Source: an uncultured Bacteroidota bacterium
GTDB lineage: Bacteria > Bacteroidota > Bacteroidia > Chitinophagales > S012-47
Assembly: GCA_913062655.1 (NCBI GenBank)
Contig: CAJXXO010000203.1
Coordinates: 1 to 5,252, forward strand
DNA: 5,252 bases
Reading direction: 5' to 3'
The notes under the pieces were generated by a model. It was not told where the DNA came from and ran no database searches. It was given only the letters and a program-made list of their open reading frames with translations. The position numbers were made by a program, and so were the translations under genes. Positions 1-5,252 of this stretch are shown in pieces; the stretch's first letter is position 1, and the number at the start of each line of letters is the position of its first letter.

Positions 1-1033
1 AGTCCGGATCTTCTCCGTCAGGCAGTACCACTACCCTGACATTCATATCCTCCTCCAGTATCAGGTCTACCCCACGCAAGGCCGCCTTTATCCCTGCTTC
101 ATCGCCATCGTACAGCATGGTAATATTGCGCGTGTAGCGCCTGACCAGTCGCACTTGTTCTTGCGTAAGAGAGGTACCACTTGACGCCACCACATTGGTG
201 ATCCCCCCCTGGTAAAGACTGATTACATCGGTATAGCCCTCCACGATGTAACAGTTGTCTTCTTTCCGCATTTCGGCCTTCGCCAGAAACGCACCATACA
301 ATACTTGGCTTTTGTTGTAGATGACCGTTTCCGGACTGTTGACGTACTTGGGTATTTTTTTATCGCTCTTGAGGGTTCGGCCTGCAAAGGCAATCACCTT
401 GCCGGTAACGTTGTGTATGGGGAAGATGACCCGGTCACGGAAAAAATCGTAATACCGTTCTTCTTTCTGTCTCAATAACCCTACCTCTACCAGATCCACG
501 GGATCATATCCGGCTTCCTTGGCTGCTGTCAGCAATCCGTCCCATGCTTCGGTGCTATAGCCCAATTGAAAGGCTTCGATCGTGCTATCCCGCAGGTCCC
601 GCTCCTTGAAATAGCTCAGACCGATGGCTTTGCCTTCCTCCGATTCATGCAGCATCTGACTGAAATAGCGCTGCGCAAACTGCATAATCACAAACAGCTT
701 CTCCCGATGATCGGCCGCCAGGGCAGCCTCCTCGCTCTTCTCTTCTTCCGGTATCTCAATATTATACCGTTCCGCCAGCGACCGCAAGGCCTCCGGGTAG
801 CTCATTTGCTCATGTTCCATGAGAAATTTGACGGCATTCCCTGCCTTTCCACAGCCAAAGCACTTATAGATGCCCTTACTGGGAGAAACAGAGAAGGATG
901 GTGTTTTCTCATTGTGGAAAGGACACAACCCGATCATATTGGACCCCCGTTTCTTCAGGTCCACAAAATCAGCTATTACCTCCTCCACCTGGGCAACAGC
1001 CAGTATTTGATCGATGACGTGTTGTGGAATCAC
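1..1033 (-). CDS. dnaG: DNA primase DnaG, N-terminal part (runs off left edge)
   Basis: DnaG synthesises the RNA primers for chromosome replication and works with the replicative helicase. Reading the minus strand from the GTG at 1033 gives 344 uninterrupted codons to the window edge, beginning MIPQHVIDQILAVAQVEEVI. The N-terminal CHC2 zinc-binding domain is complete, with ligands C37, H40 (CPFH), C58 and C61 (CFGC). The catalytic core follows, with the family-typical RVIFPIHNVTGKVIAFAGRT at about 201-220. The TOPRIM metal-binding residues are E265 (VEGYTDV) and D309/D311 (YDGDEAG). The family is usually about 600-660 aa, so the rest of the core and the helicase-binding C-terminal domain lie outside the window. 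The GTG start is chosen because family members begin at this point, a few residues before the conserved IDQIL helix. No Shine-Dalgarno is visible, which is normal for Bacteroidetes. The gene is divergent from the DUF4476 gene. The identification is secure. Confidence 0.96.
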   Translation of the reverse strand, partial: MIPQHVIDQILAVAQVEEVIADFVDLKKRGSNMIGLCPFHNEKTPSFSVSPSKGIYKCFGCGKAGNAVKFLMEHEQMSYPEALRSLAERYNIEIPEEEKSEEAALAADHREKLFVIMQFAQRYFSQMLHESEEGKAIGLSYFKERDLRDSTIEAFQLGYSTEAWDGLLTAAKEAGYDPVDLVEVGLLRQKEERYYDFFRDRVIFPIHNVTGKVIAFAGRTLKSDKKIPKYVNSPETVIYNKSQVLYGAFLAKAEMRKEDNCYIVEGYTDVISLYQGGITNVVASSGTSLTQEQVRLVRRYTRNITMLYDGDEAGIKAALRGVDLILEEDMNVRVVVLPDGEDPD

Positions 1034-1060
1034 AAAGTGCCGTTTCAGTAGTGCGAACAG

Positions 1061-1069
1061 CTAAGTTAG
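1061..1069. promoter_or_regulatory. Weak candidate -7 promoter element(s) between dnaG and the DUF4476 gene
   Basis: The near-palindrome CTAAGTTAG reads TAACTTAG on the minus strand (1068-1061) and TAAGTTAG on the plus strand (1062-1069). Each matches the Bacteroidetes -7 pattern TAnnTTTG at all but one fixed position. The distances suit short leaders: about 28 bases to the dnaG GTG and about 62 bases to the DUF4476 ATG. I see no convincing -33 TTTG on either strand, so this is a low-confidence inference. It is simply the best match in this 98-base divergent gap. Confidence 0.2.
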
Positions 1070-1090
1070 CCAACCCACCTCAGAAAAAGT

Positions 1091-1130
1091 GGCACACCTT
1101 TTGGATTTACCCCACCCAAAAGGAGGTGCT
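1091..1130 (+). promoter_or_regulatory. Strong Shine-Dalgarno inside a predicted hairpin, 5' leader of the DUF4476 gene
   Basis: AAAAGGAGGT at 1118-1127 is a textbook Shine-Dalgarno. Its AGGAGG core (1121-1126) lies 5 bases before the ATG at 1132 and fixes that start. The same bases form the 3' arm of a stem. CCTTTTGG (1097-1104) pairs perfectly with CCAAAAGG (1116-1123). After a small internal loop (A1096 opposite A1124-G1125), GCAC (1092-1095) pairs with GTGC (1126-1129), closed by a G-U pair at 1091/1130. The loop is 11 bases (1105-1115). In the mRNA, most of the ribosome binding site would be base-paired, suggesting translational control by unfolding, temperature, a protein or a ligand. 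The pairing is seen directly; the regulatory role is inference. Confidence 0.5.
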
Positions 1131-1131
1131 T

Positions 1132-1860
1132 ATGAGAACGCAATGGTTAATACTTATCTTGCTGGTAGCGCCTCTGGTATTTTTCGGTAGAAATAACCAG
1201 ATGGCCACCCTTGAACTACGCATGGTGGACCGCTCACCGGTTTTGGTGGAGGTTGATGGTTTCGTGGTAAACCGCCTGCCCAATGATGTGGTGCGCGTAC
1301 GACAAATTCAGCCCGGCCAAAGACAGGTGCGTGTGTTGCTACCCCAACAAACCTGGGGTGGTACACGAACGCGGGTTCTATACGATGGCTACGTACGCCT
1401 GGCGCCTGGGGAAGAGCTTTTTGCCCGCATGGATAATCGAGGTCGCTTGCAGGTCGATCGCCATCGTCTGCGTCCAAGGTCTCCGCAGGGACAATGGGGC
1501 CATGGTGCTCCGCATGCAGGGCCTCCTCACCAGGGCTGGCACCCGGGTGGCGGAACCGGTTGGCAGCAAGGTGTAATGCCCAATCGGGCATTGAATGGGG
1601 TAGAACGACAGATGCGGAGATCCGCATTCGAGCGGACCAAAGAACAAATTGCACGAACAGCCGTAAGAGGTAATCGTATTACAGCCAGACAGTTGCGTAA
1701 CTTGCTATATGCGTTCAACTTCGAGAGCACAAGACTGTCATTTGCCCAATGGGCGTACCCGTATGTGGTAAACCCGGAGCGAATACATCTTATTTACGAT
1801 GCTTTCGCCTTTGAAAGTAGCATCAGCAGTTTCGACAGGTATCTTTTCGGAGGCCGATGA
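1132..1860 (+). CDS. Exported DUF4476-domain protein with PEGA-like N-terminal region
   Basis: This is a 242-aa protein of unknown function. Residues 1-18 (MRTQWLILILLVAPLVFF) form a short signal peptide or membrane anchor, so the mature part is probably periplasmic or envelope-attached. Residues about 25-110 are beta-rich. The pattern VLVEVDGFVVNRLP then IQPGQRQVRVLL resembles PEGA-type carbohydrate- or envelope-associated beta domains, but this is only a resemblance. Residues about 115-148 are a low-complexity Gly/His/Pro/Gln/Trp-rich linker. Residues about 155-238 match DUF4476, with the typical LLYAFNFESTRLSFAQWAYP and YDAFAFESSISSFDRYL segments. The family is common in Bacteroidetes and has no known activity that I can cite. 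The ATG at 1132 is chosen for its Shine-Dalgarno and because the signal peptide begins there. The frame stays open upstream to a GTG at 1024, but that would bury the signal peptide and overlap dnaG. The gene appears monocistronic, with its own leader hairpin and terminator. Confidence 0.85.
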   Translation: MRTQWLILILLVAPLVFFGRNNQMATLELRMVDRSPVLVEVDGFVVNRLPNDVVRVRQIQPGQRQVRVLLPQQTWGGTRTRVLYDGYVRLAPGEELFARMDNRGRLQVDRHRLRPRSPQGQWGHGAPHAGPPHQGWHPGGGTGWQQGVMPNRALNGVERQMRRSAFERTKEQIARTAVRGNRITARQLRNLLYAFNFESTRLSFAQWAYPYVVNPERIHLIYDAFAFESSISSFDRYLFGGR

Positions 1861-1883
1861 TATAGGCTATTGCCTTTCCAGTC

Positions 1884-1919
1884 AAAGCGATCCTGTAATG
1901 GGGTCGCTTTGTTTTTTTT
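1884..1919 (+). terminator. Intrinsic terminator of the DUF4476 gene
   Basis: AAAGCGA (1884-1890) pairs with TCGCTTT (1904-1910). The stem extends inward through T-G, C-G, C-G and T-G pairs around a loop of about 5 bases, and is followed by G and eight T residues (1912-1919). It lies 23 bases after the TGA at 1858-1860. The T-tract reaches into the stop codon of the convergent pgpH gene (TAA on the minus strand, 1920-1918), so the two 3' ends abut. In the minus direction the hairpin is followed by only TTT, so it should terminate mainly plus-strand transcription. Confidence 0.85.
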
Positions 1920-4002
1920 ACTCCGGGTATTCGATACGGACGTGATAGATGCTGAAGAGCATTTTCTTGAACACCTTTTTGATCTGCGTGATCTCTTTGA
2001 AGGTAATGTTGGAGTTGATGAATTGCTGTTGATCGATCTTATGGTTGATCAGGTTTTCTACCAGCTTTTCCAGTCCTTCCCGGGTAGGGTTTTTCTGGCT
2101 TCTGGCGGCCGCCTCTACCGTATCTGCCATCATCACAATGGCCGTTTCTTTGGAATAGGGTAAGGGGCCGGGATAGCGGAAAGCTGCCTCATCTACCGAT
2201 TCTTCCGGGTAATTCTTGATGTAATTGCGATAGAAATACTCTACGCGCGAGGTACCGTGGTGGGTGCGGATGAAGTCGACCAGTATCTCCGGTAAATTTT
2301 CCTTTTTGGCCATCTCCACCCCTCTGGGCACATGGTTGATGATCACTTTGGCACTTTCATCGAAAGGCAATTCATCATGCGGATTGTATTGGGTGCTTTG
2401 GTTTTCAATAAAATAGACGGGATTCTCCATCTTGCCAATGTCGTGGTAGAGGCTGCCCACCTTTACCAGCAGGGAATTTGCCCCAATCTCTGAGGCAGCC
2501 GCTTCTGCGAGATTGGCTACCTGCAGCGAGTGCTGAAAGGTGCCCGGTGCTTTGATTTGCAATTCTTTCAGGAGGGGTTTGTTCAAGTCGCCCAATTCCA
2601 TCAGGGTAATCTCAGATACGTAGCCAAAGAGCTTCTCAAAGATGGGAATCAGCGGGTAGGCCATTAAGGTGAGGAACACGTTTATACTCAACCAACCGAA
2701 ATCGAGCCACTCCAAATTCATGAATGACCCCTCCTGGATGAGGGCAATACCGAGAAAACCAATGCTATACGTCAGAAAGATAAAACCGATAGAGACGAAG
2801 AACTGCGACCAGTAGTGCACCTTTATATTGGTGAAGATCGCCACCATACCGGCCACCAGATTGAGGGCCGTGTATTCGATGCCCAGCGGAACGAAGAAAC
2901 TCGCCAGCAATACCACGATCAAATGGGCATACAAGGAGAGTCTTGTGCCAAAGAAGGTGCGGAGTATAATAGGGACTATGCAATAGGGCACTACATAATA
3001 ACTTGGAATTTTGGCTGCGACAGCCCAACTCACCAAGTAGAGCATACCTACGATCAGAAACAAAATGAAGAGCACTTTGCGTGTGCTCTTGAACACATCT
3101 GGCGCAAAGCGGAAAACAAAAAAGCCAAAAATAGTAAGCAGCAGGCCTGCCAAAATGAAGTAGCCCGTTTGCACCATCCAGCGATTCCGGGTACCGTACT
3201 GGCCCTCGGTATACGCTTTGAAGGAGATCAGCTTTTGGTACTTTTCGGGGGTAACAATCTCGCCATAGCGGATGATGGCCTCATCTTTTTGTACTGCTCC
3301 ACGATACTGCGATAACTGCGACAAGGCCTCCCGGAGCAGCTTGTTCGTAGTGGCACTGTCATACGTAATATTCGGCTGCAGGCTCTGCTTGATGGAGCCA
3401 CTCAGCAGGTTGCGTTGGGCTATGCGCTCTACTTCGCGGTGCACGGCCGTATCGATAAACTGAAACGCTTTCCGTTGATCATACAATTGACCGAGTGTAG
3501 CTTCGCTTACGGCATTATTAACCACCAGATTGACCGTCTTCTTCGGATCATATGGTTTATGGGCTTCATCCAACTCGATCAGCCCGGCATCATATATTTC
3601 GCGGATGACATTGTAGCCCAACTCCAGGTTGTTGACTGAGTCAATACGAAAGTTGTCGCTGAAGGAGCTATCGCTGCGGAAAGGAAGCAGCCGTTGCAGG
3701 TAGTCTCCGGTAAATCGATTGATGACCACCTCGGTCATGCCCGATCGCTTCACATAGTAGGGTTGTACGTTGTCCCGAATACGCTCCCGCTCTGCCGCCA
3801 TTTCTTCGTCCGACTTCAGAATAGGAAAACTGGCTGGTGCGGTCAGGTCCTCGTAGCCCCATGGCTTACCCTGCTCAAAATCGTACTTAAATGACCCATG
3901 CTTAGGAAATCGATTGGTGATCAACAAAATCGCCACCAGGATCAATAGGACCCGGAAGATATCCTGATGGTGGTTGCGTACATACGAAATGATGGATTGC
4001 AT
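1918..4002 (-). CDS. pgpH: PgpH-type membrane HD phosphodiesterase (7TMR-HDED / 7TM / HD), probable cyclic di-AMP hydrolase
   Basis: This is a complete 694-aa membrane enzyme. Family knowledge (Listeria PgpH, Bacillus YqfF): the HD domain hydrolyses cyclic di-AMP to pApA, controlling potassium and osmolyte balance. Residues about 16-30 are a transmembrane helix. Residues about 35-275 form the extracytoplasmic 7TMR-HDED-type sensor region. Residues about 279-456 hold a block of seven hydrophobic helices. Residues about 485-690 are the cytoplasmic HD domain. All expected metal ligands are visible: H491 (GTFQHSL), H520-D521 (HDIGK), H557 (INHVPRG), H581-H582 (THHGT) and D627 (MMADTVEA). The enzyme therefore looks active. 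The ATG at 4002 gives the family-like start MQSIISYVRNHHQDIF; an in-frame GTG at 4026 would add eight unconserved residues. No Shine-Dalgarno is present. The gene converges on the DUF4476 gene and diverges from the thiolase. Activity on cyclic di-AMP is inferred from family; no cyclase gene is in the window. Confidence 0.93.
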   Translation of the reverse strand: MQSIISYVRNHHQDIFRVLLILVAILLITNRFPKHGSFKYDFEQGKPWGYEDLTAPASFPILKSDEEMAAERERIRDNVQPYYVKRSGMTEVVINRFTGDYLQRLLPFRSDSSFSDNFRIDSVNNLELGYNVIREIYDAGLIELDEAHKPYDPKKTVNLVVNNAVSEATLGQLYDQRKAFQFIDTAVHREVERIAQRNLLSGSIKQSLQPNITYDSATTNKLLREALSQLSQYRGAVQKDEAIIRYGEIVTPEKYQKLISFKAYTEGQYGTRNRWMVQTGYFILAGLLLTIFGFFVFRFAPDVFKSTRKVLFILFLIVGMLYLVSWAVAAKIPSYYVVPYCIVPIILRTFFGTRLSLYAHLIVVLLASFFVPLGIEYTALNLVAGMVAIFTNIKVHYWSQFFVSIGFIFLTYSIGFLGIALIQEGSFMNLEWLDFGWLSINVFLTLMAYPLIPIFEKLFGYVSEITLMELGDLNKPLLKELQIKAPGTFQHSLQVANLAEAAASEIGANSLLVKVGSLYHDIGKMENPVYFIENQSTQYNPHDELPFDESAKVIINHVPRGVEMAKKENLPEILVDFIRTHHGTSRVEYFYRNYIKNYPEESVDEAAFRYPGPLPYSKETAIVMMADTVEAAARSQKNPTREGLEKLVENLINHKIDQQQFINSNITFKEITQIKKVFKKMLFSIYHVRIEYPE

Positions 4003-4015
4003 AGGCCATTCACAT

Positions 4016-4031
4016 AGTCGGTGCACCGACT
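4016..4031. repeat. Perfect 16-bp palindrome in the pgpH leader
   Basis: AGTCGGTGCACCGACT is a perfect 8+8 inverted repeat with no spacer. It lies 13 bases upstream of the pgpH ATG, between that start and the candidate pgpH -7 element, and about 83 bases upstream of the thiolase ATG. As DNA it has the two-fold symmetry expected of a dimeric repressor site. As RNA it could fold only as a tight stem with a forced loop, which favours the DNA-operator reading. Function is inference, and I recognise no named regulator for it. Confidence 0.45.
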
Positions 4032-4044
4032 TGTCCGGTTAGGC

Positions 4045-4072
4045 TAAAGATAACCATTAACTTTGCGGGCAA
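4045..4072 (-). promoter_or_regulatory. Candidate pgpH promoter (Bacteroidetes type)
   Basis: On the minus strand, TTG (4072-4070) is followed after 17 bases by TATCTTTA (4052-4045). This matches the Bacteroidetes/Flavobacterium pattern TTG-N17-23-TAnnTTTG except for the last base. Transcription would begin near 4040, giving a leader of about 35-40 bases to the ATG at 4002. That leader includes the palindrome at 4016-4031. The call rests on pattern match and position alone. Confidence 0.45.
4058..4065 (+). promoter_or_regulatory. Candidate -7 element of the thiolase promoter
   Basis: TAACTTTG is an exact match to the Bacteroidetes -7 consensus TAnnTTTG. It lies 48 bases upstream of the thiolase ATG at 4114. 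The nearest upstream TTG (4031-4033) is 24 bases away, slightly longer than the usual spacing, so the -33 box is weak. The element lies between the -33 and -7 boxes of the candidate minus-strand pgpH promoter, so the two divergent promoters would interfere with each other if both are real. Confidence 0.45.
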
Positions 4073-4113
4073 GAAAACGTTCCTTTCATTTGACCAACCA
4101 AAATACACAGAAC

Positions 4114-4971
4114 ATGAGAGAAGTTTATATCGTATCTGTAGCCCGCACACCGCTGGGAAGTTTCGGTGGCGCCCTATCGACCCTCACTGCGCCACAGCTC
4201 GGAGCGCACGCCATAAAGCACGCGGTAGAACGTGCCGGTATTACATCTGAGGATGTGCAGGAGGTCTTTATGGGCAATGTATTGCAGGCTAATGTAGGGC
4301 AAGCTCCTGCACGCCAAGCTGCCTTGGGAGCCGGTCTGCCCAATACTATTCCCTGCACTACGGTAAACAAGGTATGTGCCTCCGGCATGAAAGCAATCGC
4401 CCTCGGTGCGCAATCTATTCAGTTGGGCGATAATGACATTGTAGTGGTAGGCGGCATGGAGAGCATGAGCAATGCCCCCTACTATGCGGAAGGTGCACGC
4501 TGGGGTGCGCGCCTGGGGCACAACAAGTTGACCGATGCCATCATCCGTGATGGATTATGGGATCCCTACAAGGATTACCACATGGGTAATGCCGGGGAGC
4601 TGTGTGCTACCGAGTGCGGCTACTCTCGCGAAAGCCAGGATGAGTATGCCATATCTTCTTACAAGCGTGCCGCTGAGGCTACCGACAAAGGTTGGTTCAA
4701 AGATGAGATCGCTCCGGTCGAAATCCCGCAGCGTAAAGGCGACCCGGTGGTCGTAGCTGAAGACGAGGAGTTTCGCAAGGTGAAATACGAAAAGGTACCC
4801 CATCTCCGCCCTGCCTTCCAAAAAGAAGGTACCATCACGGCAGCGAATGCCTCTTCCATCAATGATGGTGCAGCGGCACTGGTATTGGTATTGAAGGAAC
4901 CAGTATCTCTGTTGACTACTATCTGGGCATCAGTGATACTGTTCAGCCAGTCTGACGCGGTCCACAGATAG
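4114..4971 (+). CDS. Acetyl-CoA C-acetyltransferase (thiolase), 3' truncated at a foreign junction
   Basis: Thiolases of this family condense two acetyl-CoA to acetoacetyl-CoA, or run the reverse step of fatty-acid breakdown, in the cytoplasm. Residues 1-259 match the family throughout: start MREVYIVSVARTPLGSFGG, active-site C88 in VNKVCASGM, GGMESMSNAPY at 113-123, and the conserved NASSINDGAAALVLV at 245-259. The normal length is about 390 aa. Similarity ends at residue 259-262 (base about 4890-4899). The frame then reads 23-26 unrelated residues, the antisense of a PilY1-like gene, to a TAG at 4969-4971. The GHP histidine and second catalytic cysteine (CGG) motifs of the C-terminal half are missing, so this product could not be active. 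The intact gene probably exists in the source genome. The ATG at 4114 is chosen over a TTG at 4063 because family members start at MREV. There is no Shine-Dalgarno. The gene is divergent from pgpH. Confidence 0.9.
   Translation: MREVYIVSVARTPLGSFGGALSTLTAPQLGAHAIKHAVERAGITSEDVQEVFMGNVLQANVGQAPARQAALGAGLPNTIPCTTVNKVCASGMKAIALGAQSIQLGDNDIVVVGGMESMSNAPYYAEGARWGARLGHNKLTDAIIRDGLWDPYKDYHMGNAGELCATECGYSRESQDEYAISSYKRAAEATDKGWFKDEIAPVEIPQRKGDPVVVAEDEEFRKVKYEKVPHLRPAFQKEGTITAANASSINDGAAALVLVLKEPVSLLTTIWASVILFSQSDAVHR
4886..4900. other. Junction between Bacteroidetes thiolase and PilY1-like sequence
   Basis: Left of this point the plus strand encodes thiolase. Right of it the minus strand encodes a PilY1-like protein, and no thiolase C-terminal sequence reappears before the window ends. 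The boundary lies at a tandem GGTATT repeat (4881-4886 and 4887-4892), flanked by inverted ACTGGT (4878-4883) and ACCAGT (4899-4904). No insertion-sequence ends, transposase gene, integrase site or target duplication are visible. A chimeric join made during amplification or assembly is the simplest explanation. Confidence 0.7.
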
Positions 4972-5252
4972 TTGAGTTCGTCCAGGGCGGTTTCCTGGGC
5001 GCCATCAGCACAGCCCCCGTTCTCCACCTGTCCTCCCACGCAGGCTTTGGTCATGTTTTCTGATGAGTCATAAAAATATTCCACCAGGTTGTCCTGGGCG
5101 TCTTTCATAAGGCCATAGCTGTCCAGCTTGAGGCTTCGAACGTCTCCGGTCCAGTTGACCTCATTGCCTGAATCGTCAACTCTGGTGGGCCAGAAAACAG
5201 CCTGGGCCAAAAGGCCTGCTCCCCGTCTGGAAGTGGACAGAACAGAGGCGGC
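4893..5252 (-). CDS. PilY1-like type IV pilus assembly/adhesin protein, internal fragment
   Basis: About 120 codons are open from the right edge down to the junction, with neither the native start nor stop present. PilY1 proteins are large, secreted or pilus-tip proteins that take part in type IV pilus assembly and surface adhesion. The fragment starts AASVLSTSRRGAGLLAQAVF, then reads WPTRVDDSGNEVNWTGDVRS, LKLDSYGLM and LNYLWTASDWLNSITDAQIV. This order (Ser-rich 'TSR' segment, aromatic strand, VxWxGxVxxLxLDxYG, then a W-rich stretch and a short strand) fits the region that precedes the beta-propeller in PilY1 homologues of delta-type proteobacteria. Two cysteines (ACVGG and GGCADG) are consistent with an exported protein. 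Codon use favours CTG, GCC, AAC and GTC more than the neighbouring genes. The reading frame continues past the junction as antisense thiolase to 4659, but that part is not protein-like. The family call is from memory of the pattern and is moderately sure. Confidence 0.6.

Noticed and set aside
566..1051. Plus-strand open frame of 161 codons opposite dnaG
   Set aside because: It is fully antisense to the well-conserved CHC2 and core region of DnaG and has no recognisable domain.
1024..1131. Upstream extension of the DUF4476 reading frame to a GTG at 1024
   Set aside because: It would add 36 residues with no export character, hide the signal peptide, overlap the dnaG start, and ignore the strong Shine-Dalgarno before 1132.
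1154..1654. Long minus-strand open frame (166 codons) opposite the DUF4476 gene
   Set aside because: The Pro/His/Ala-rich, Cys-poor product has no recognisable domain and lies wholly antisense to a gene with clear signals. It is a shadow frame.
2815..3315. Plus-strand open frame of 166 codons opposite pgpH
   Set aside because: It is antisense to the conserved membrane block of PgpH and looks like noise.
4003..4026. GTG start at 4026 for pgpH, eight codons longer
   Set aside because: The added residues are unconserved and fall inside the palindrome. The ATG at 4002 matches where family members begin.
4063..4113. TTG start at 4063 for the thiolase, 17 codons longer
   Set aside because: This TTG lies within the candidate -7 promoter element, and thiolases begin at the MREVYIV position.
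4659..5210. A single 183-codon minus-strand gene spanning the junction
   Set aside because: Only the part right of about 4893 looks like PilY1. The remainder is the antisense of conserved thiolase codons, and the frame is open there by chance.
4878..5252. Insertion of a mobile element into the thiolase gene
   Set aside because: No transposase or integrase, terminal repeats or target duplication are visible, and the foreign part is an internal piece of a PilY1-like gene.

Overview
The window is about 93% ordinary Bacteroidetes-type chromosome, followed by a short tail that appears to come from a different source. The Bacteroidetes assignment rests on four things. The DnaG and 7TM-HD phosphodiesterase sequences look like that phylum. 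A DUF4476 protein is present, a family found mainly in Bacteroidetes. Two of the gene starts have no Shine-Dalgarno sequence. Candidate promoters fit the TAnnTTTG -7 pattern of that phylum. I cannot place it below phylum; base composition is roughly balanced (near 50% GC by eye).

Layout: (1) 1-1033, minus strand: N-terminal 344 codons of DNA primase DnaG, running off the left edge. (2) 1132-1860, plus strand: a 242-aa exported protein with a PEGA-like N-terminal part, a Gly/His/Pro/Gln-rich linker and a C-terminal DUF4476 domain. Its strong Shine-Dalgarno sequence lies inside a predicted hairpin. It ends at a clear intrinsic terminator. (3) 1918-4002, minus strand: complete 694-aa membrane phosphodiesterase of the PgpH (7TMR-HDED / 7TM / HD) type, the family that degrades cyclic di-AMP. 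(4) 4003-4113: compact divergent control region with candidate promoters on both strands and a perfect 16-bp palindrome. (5) 4114 to about 4890-4899, plus strand: first two thirds of an acetyl-CoA acetyltransferase (thiolase), which stops matching its family abruptly. (6) about 4893-5252, minus strand: an internal piece of a PilY1-like type IV pilus protein with different codon use, probably from a proteobacterium-like genome.

The genes do not form one pathway. They are housekeeping replication (dnaG), second-messenger turnover (pgpH), acyl-CoA metabolism (thiolase) and an uncharacterised exported protein, each apparently with its own transcription unit. No intergenic gap exceeds about 110 bases.

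I see no new multi-gene system here. The points most worth a second look are the thiolase/PilY1 junction (chimeric assembly or amplification is more likely than biology), the hairpin masking the ribosome binding site of the DUF4476 gene, and the palindrome in the pgpH leader.
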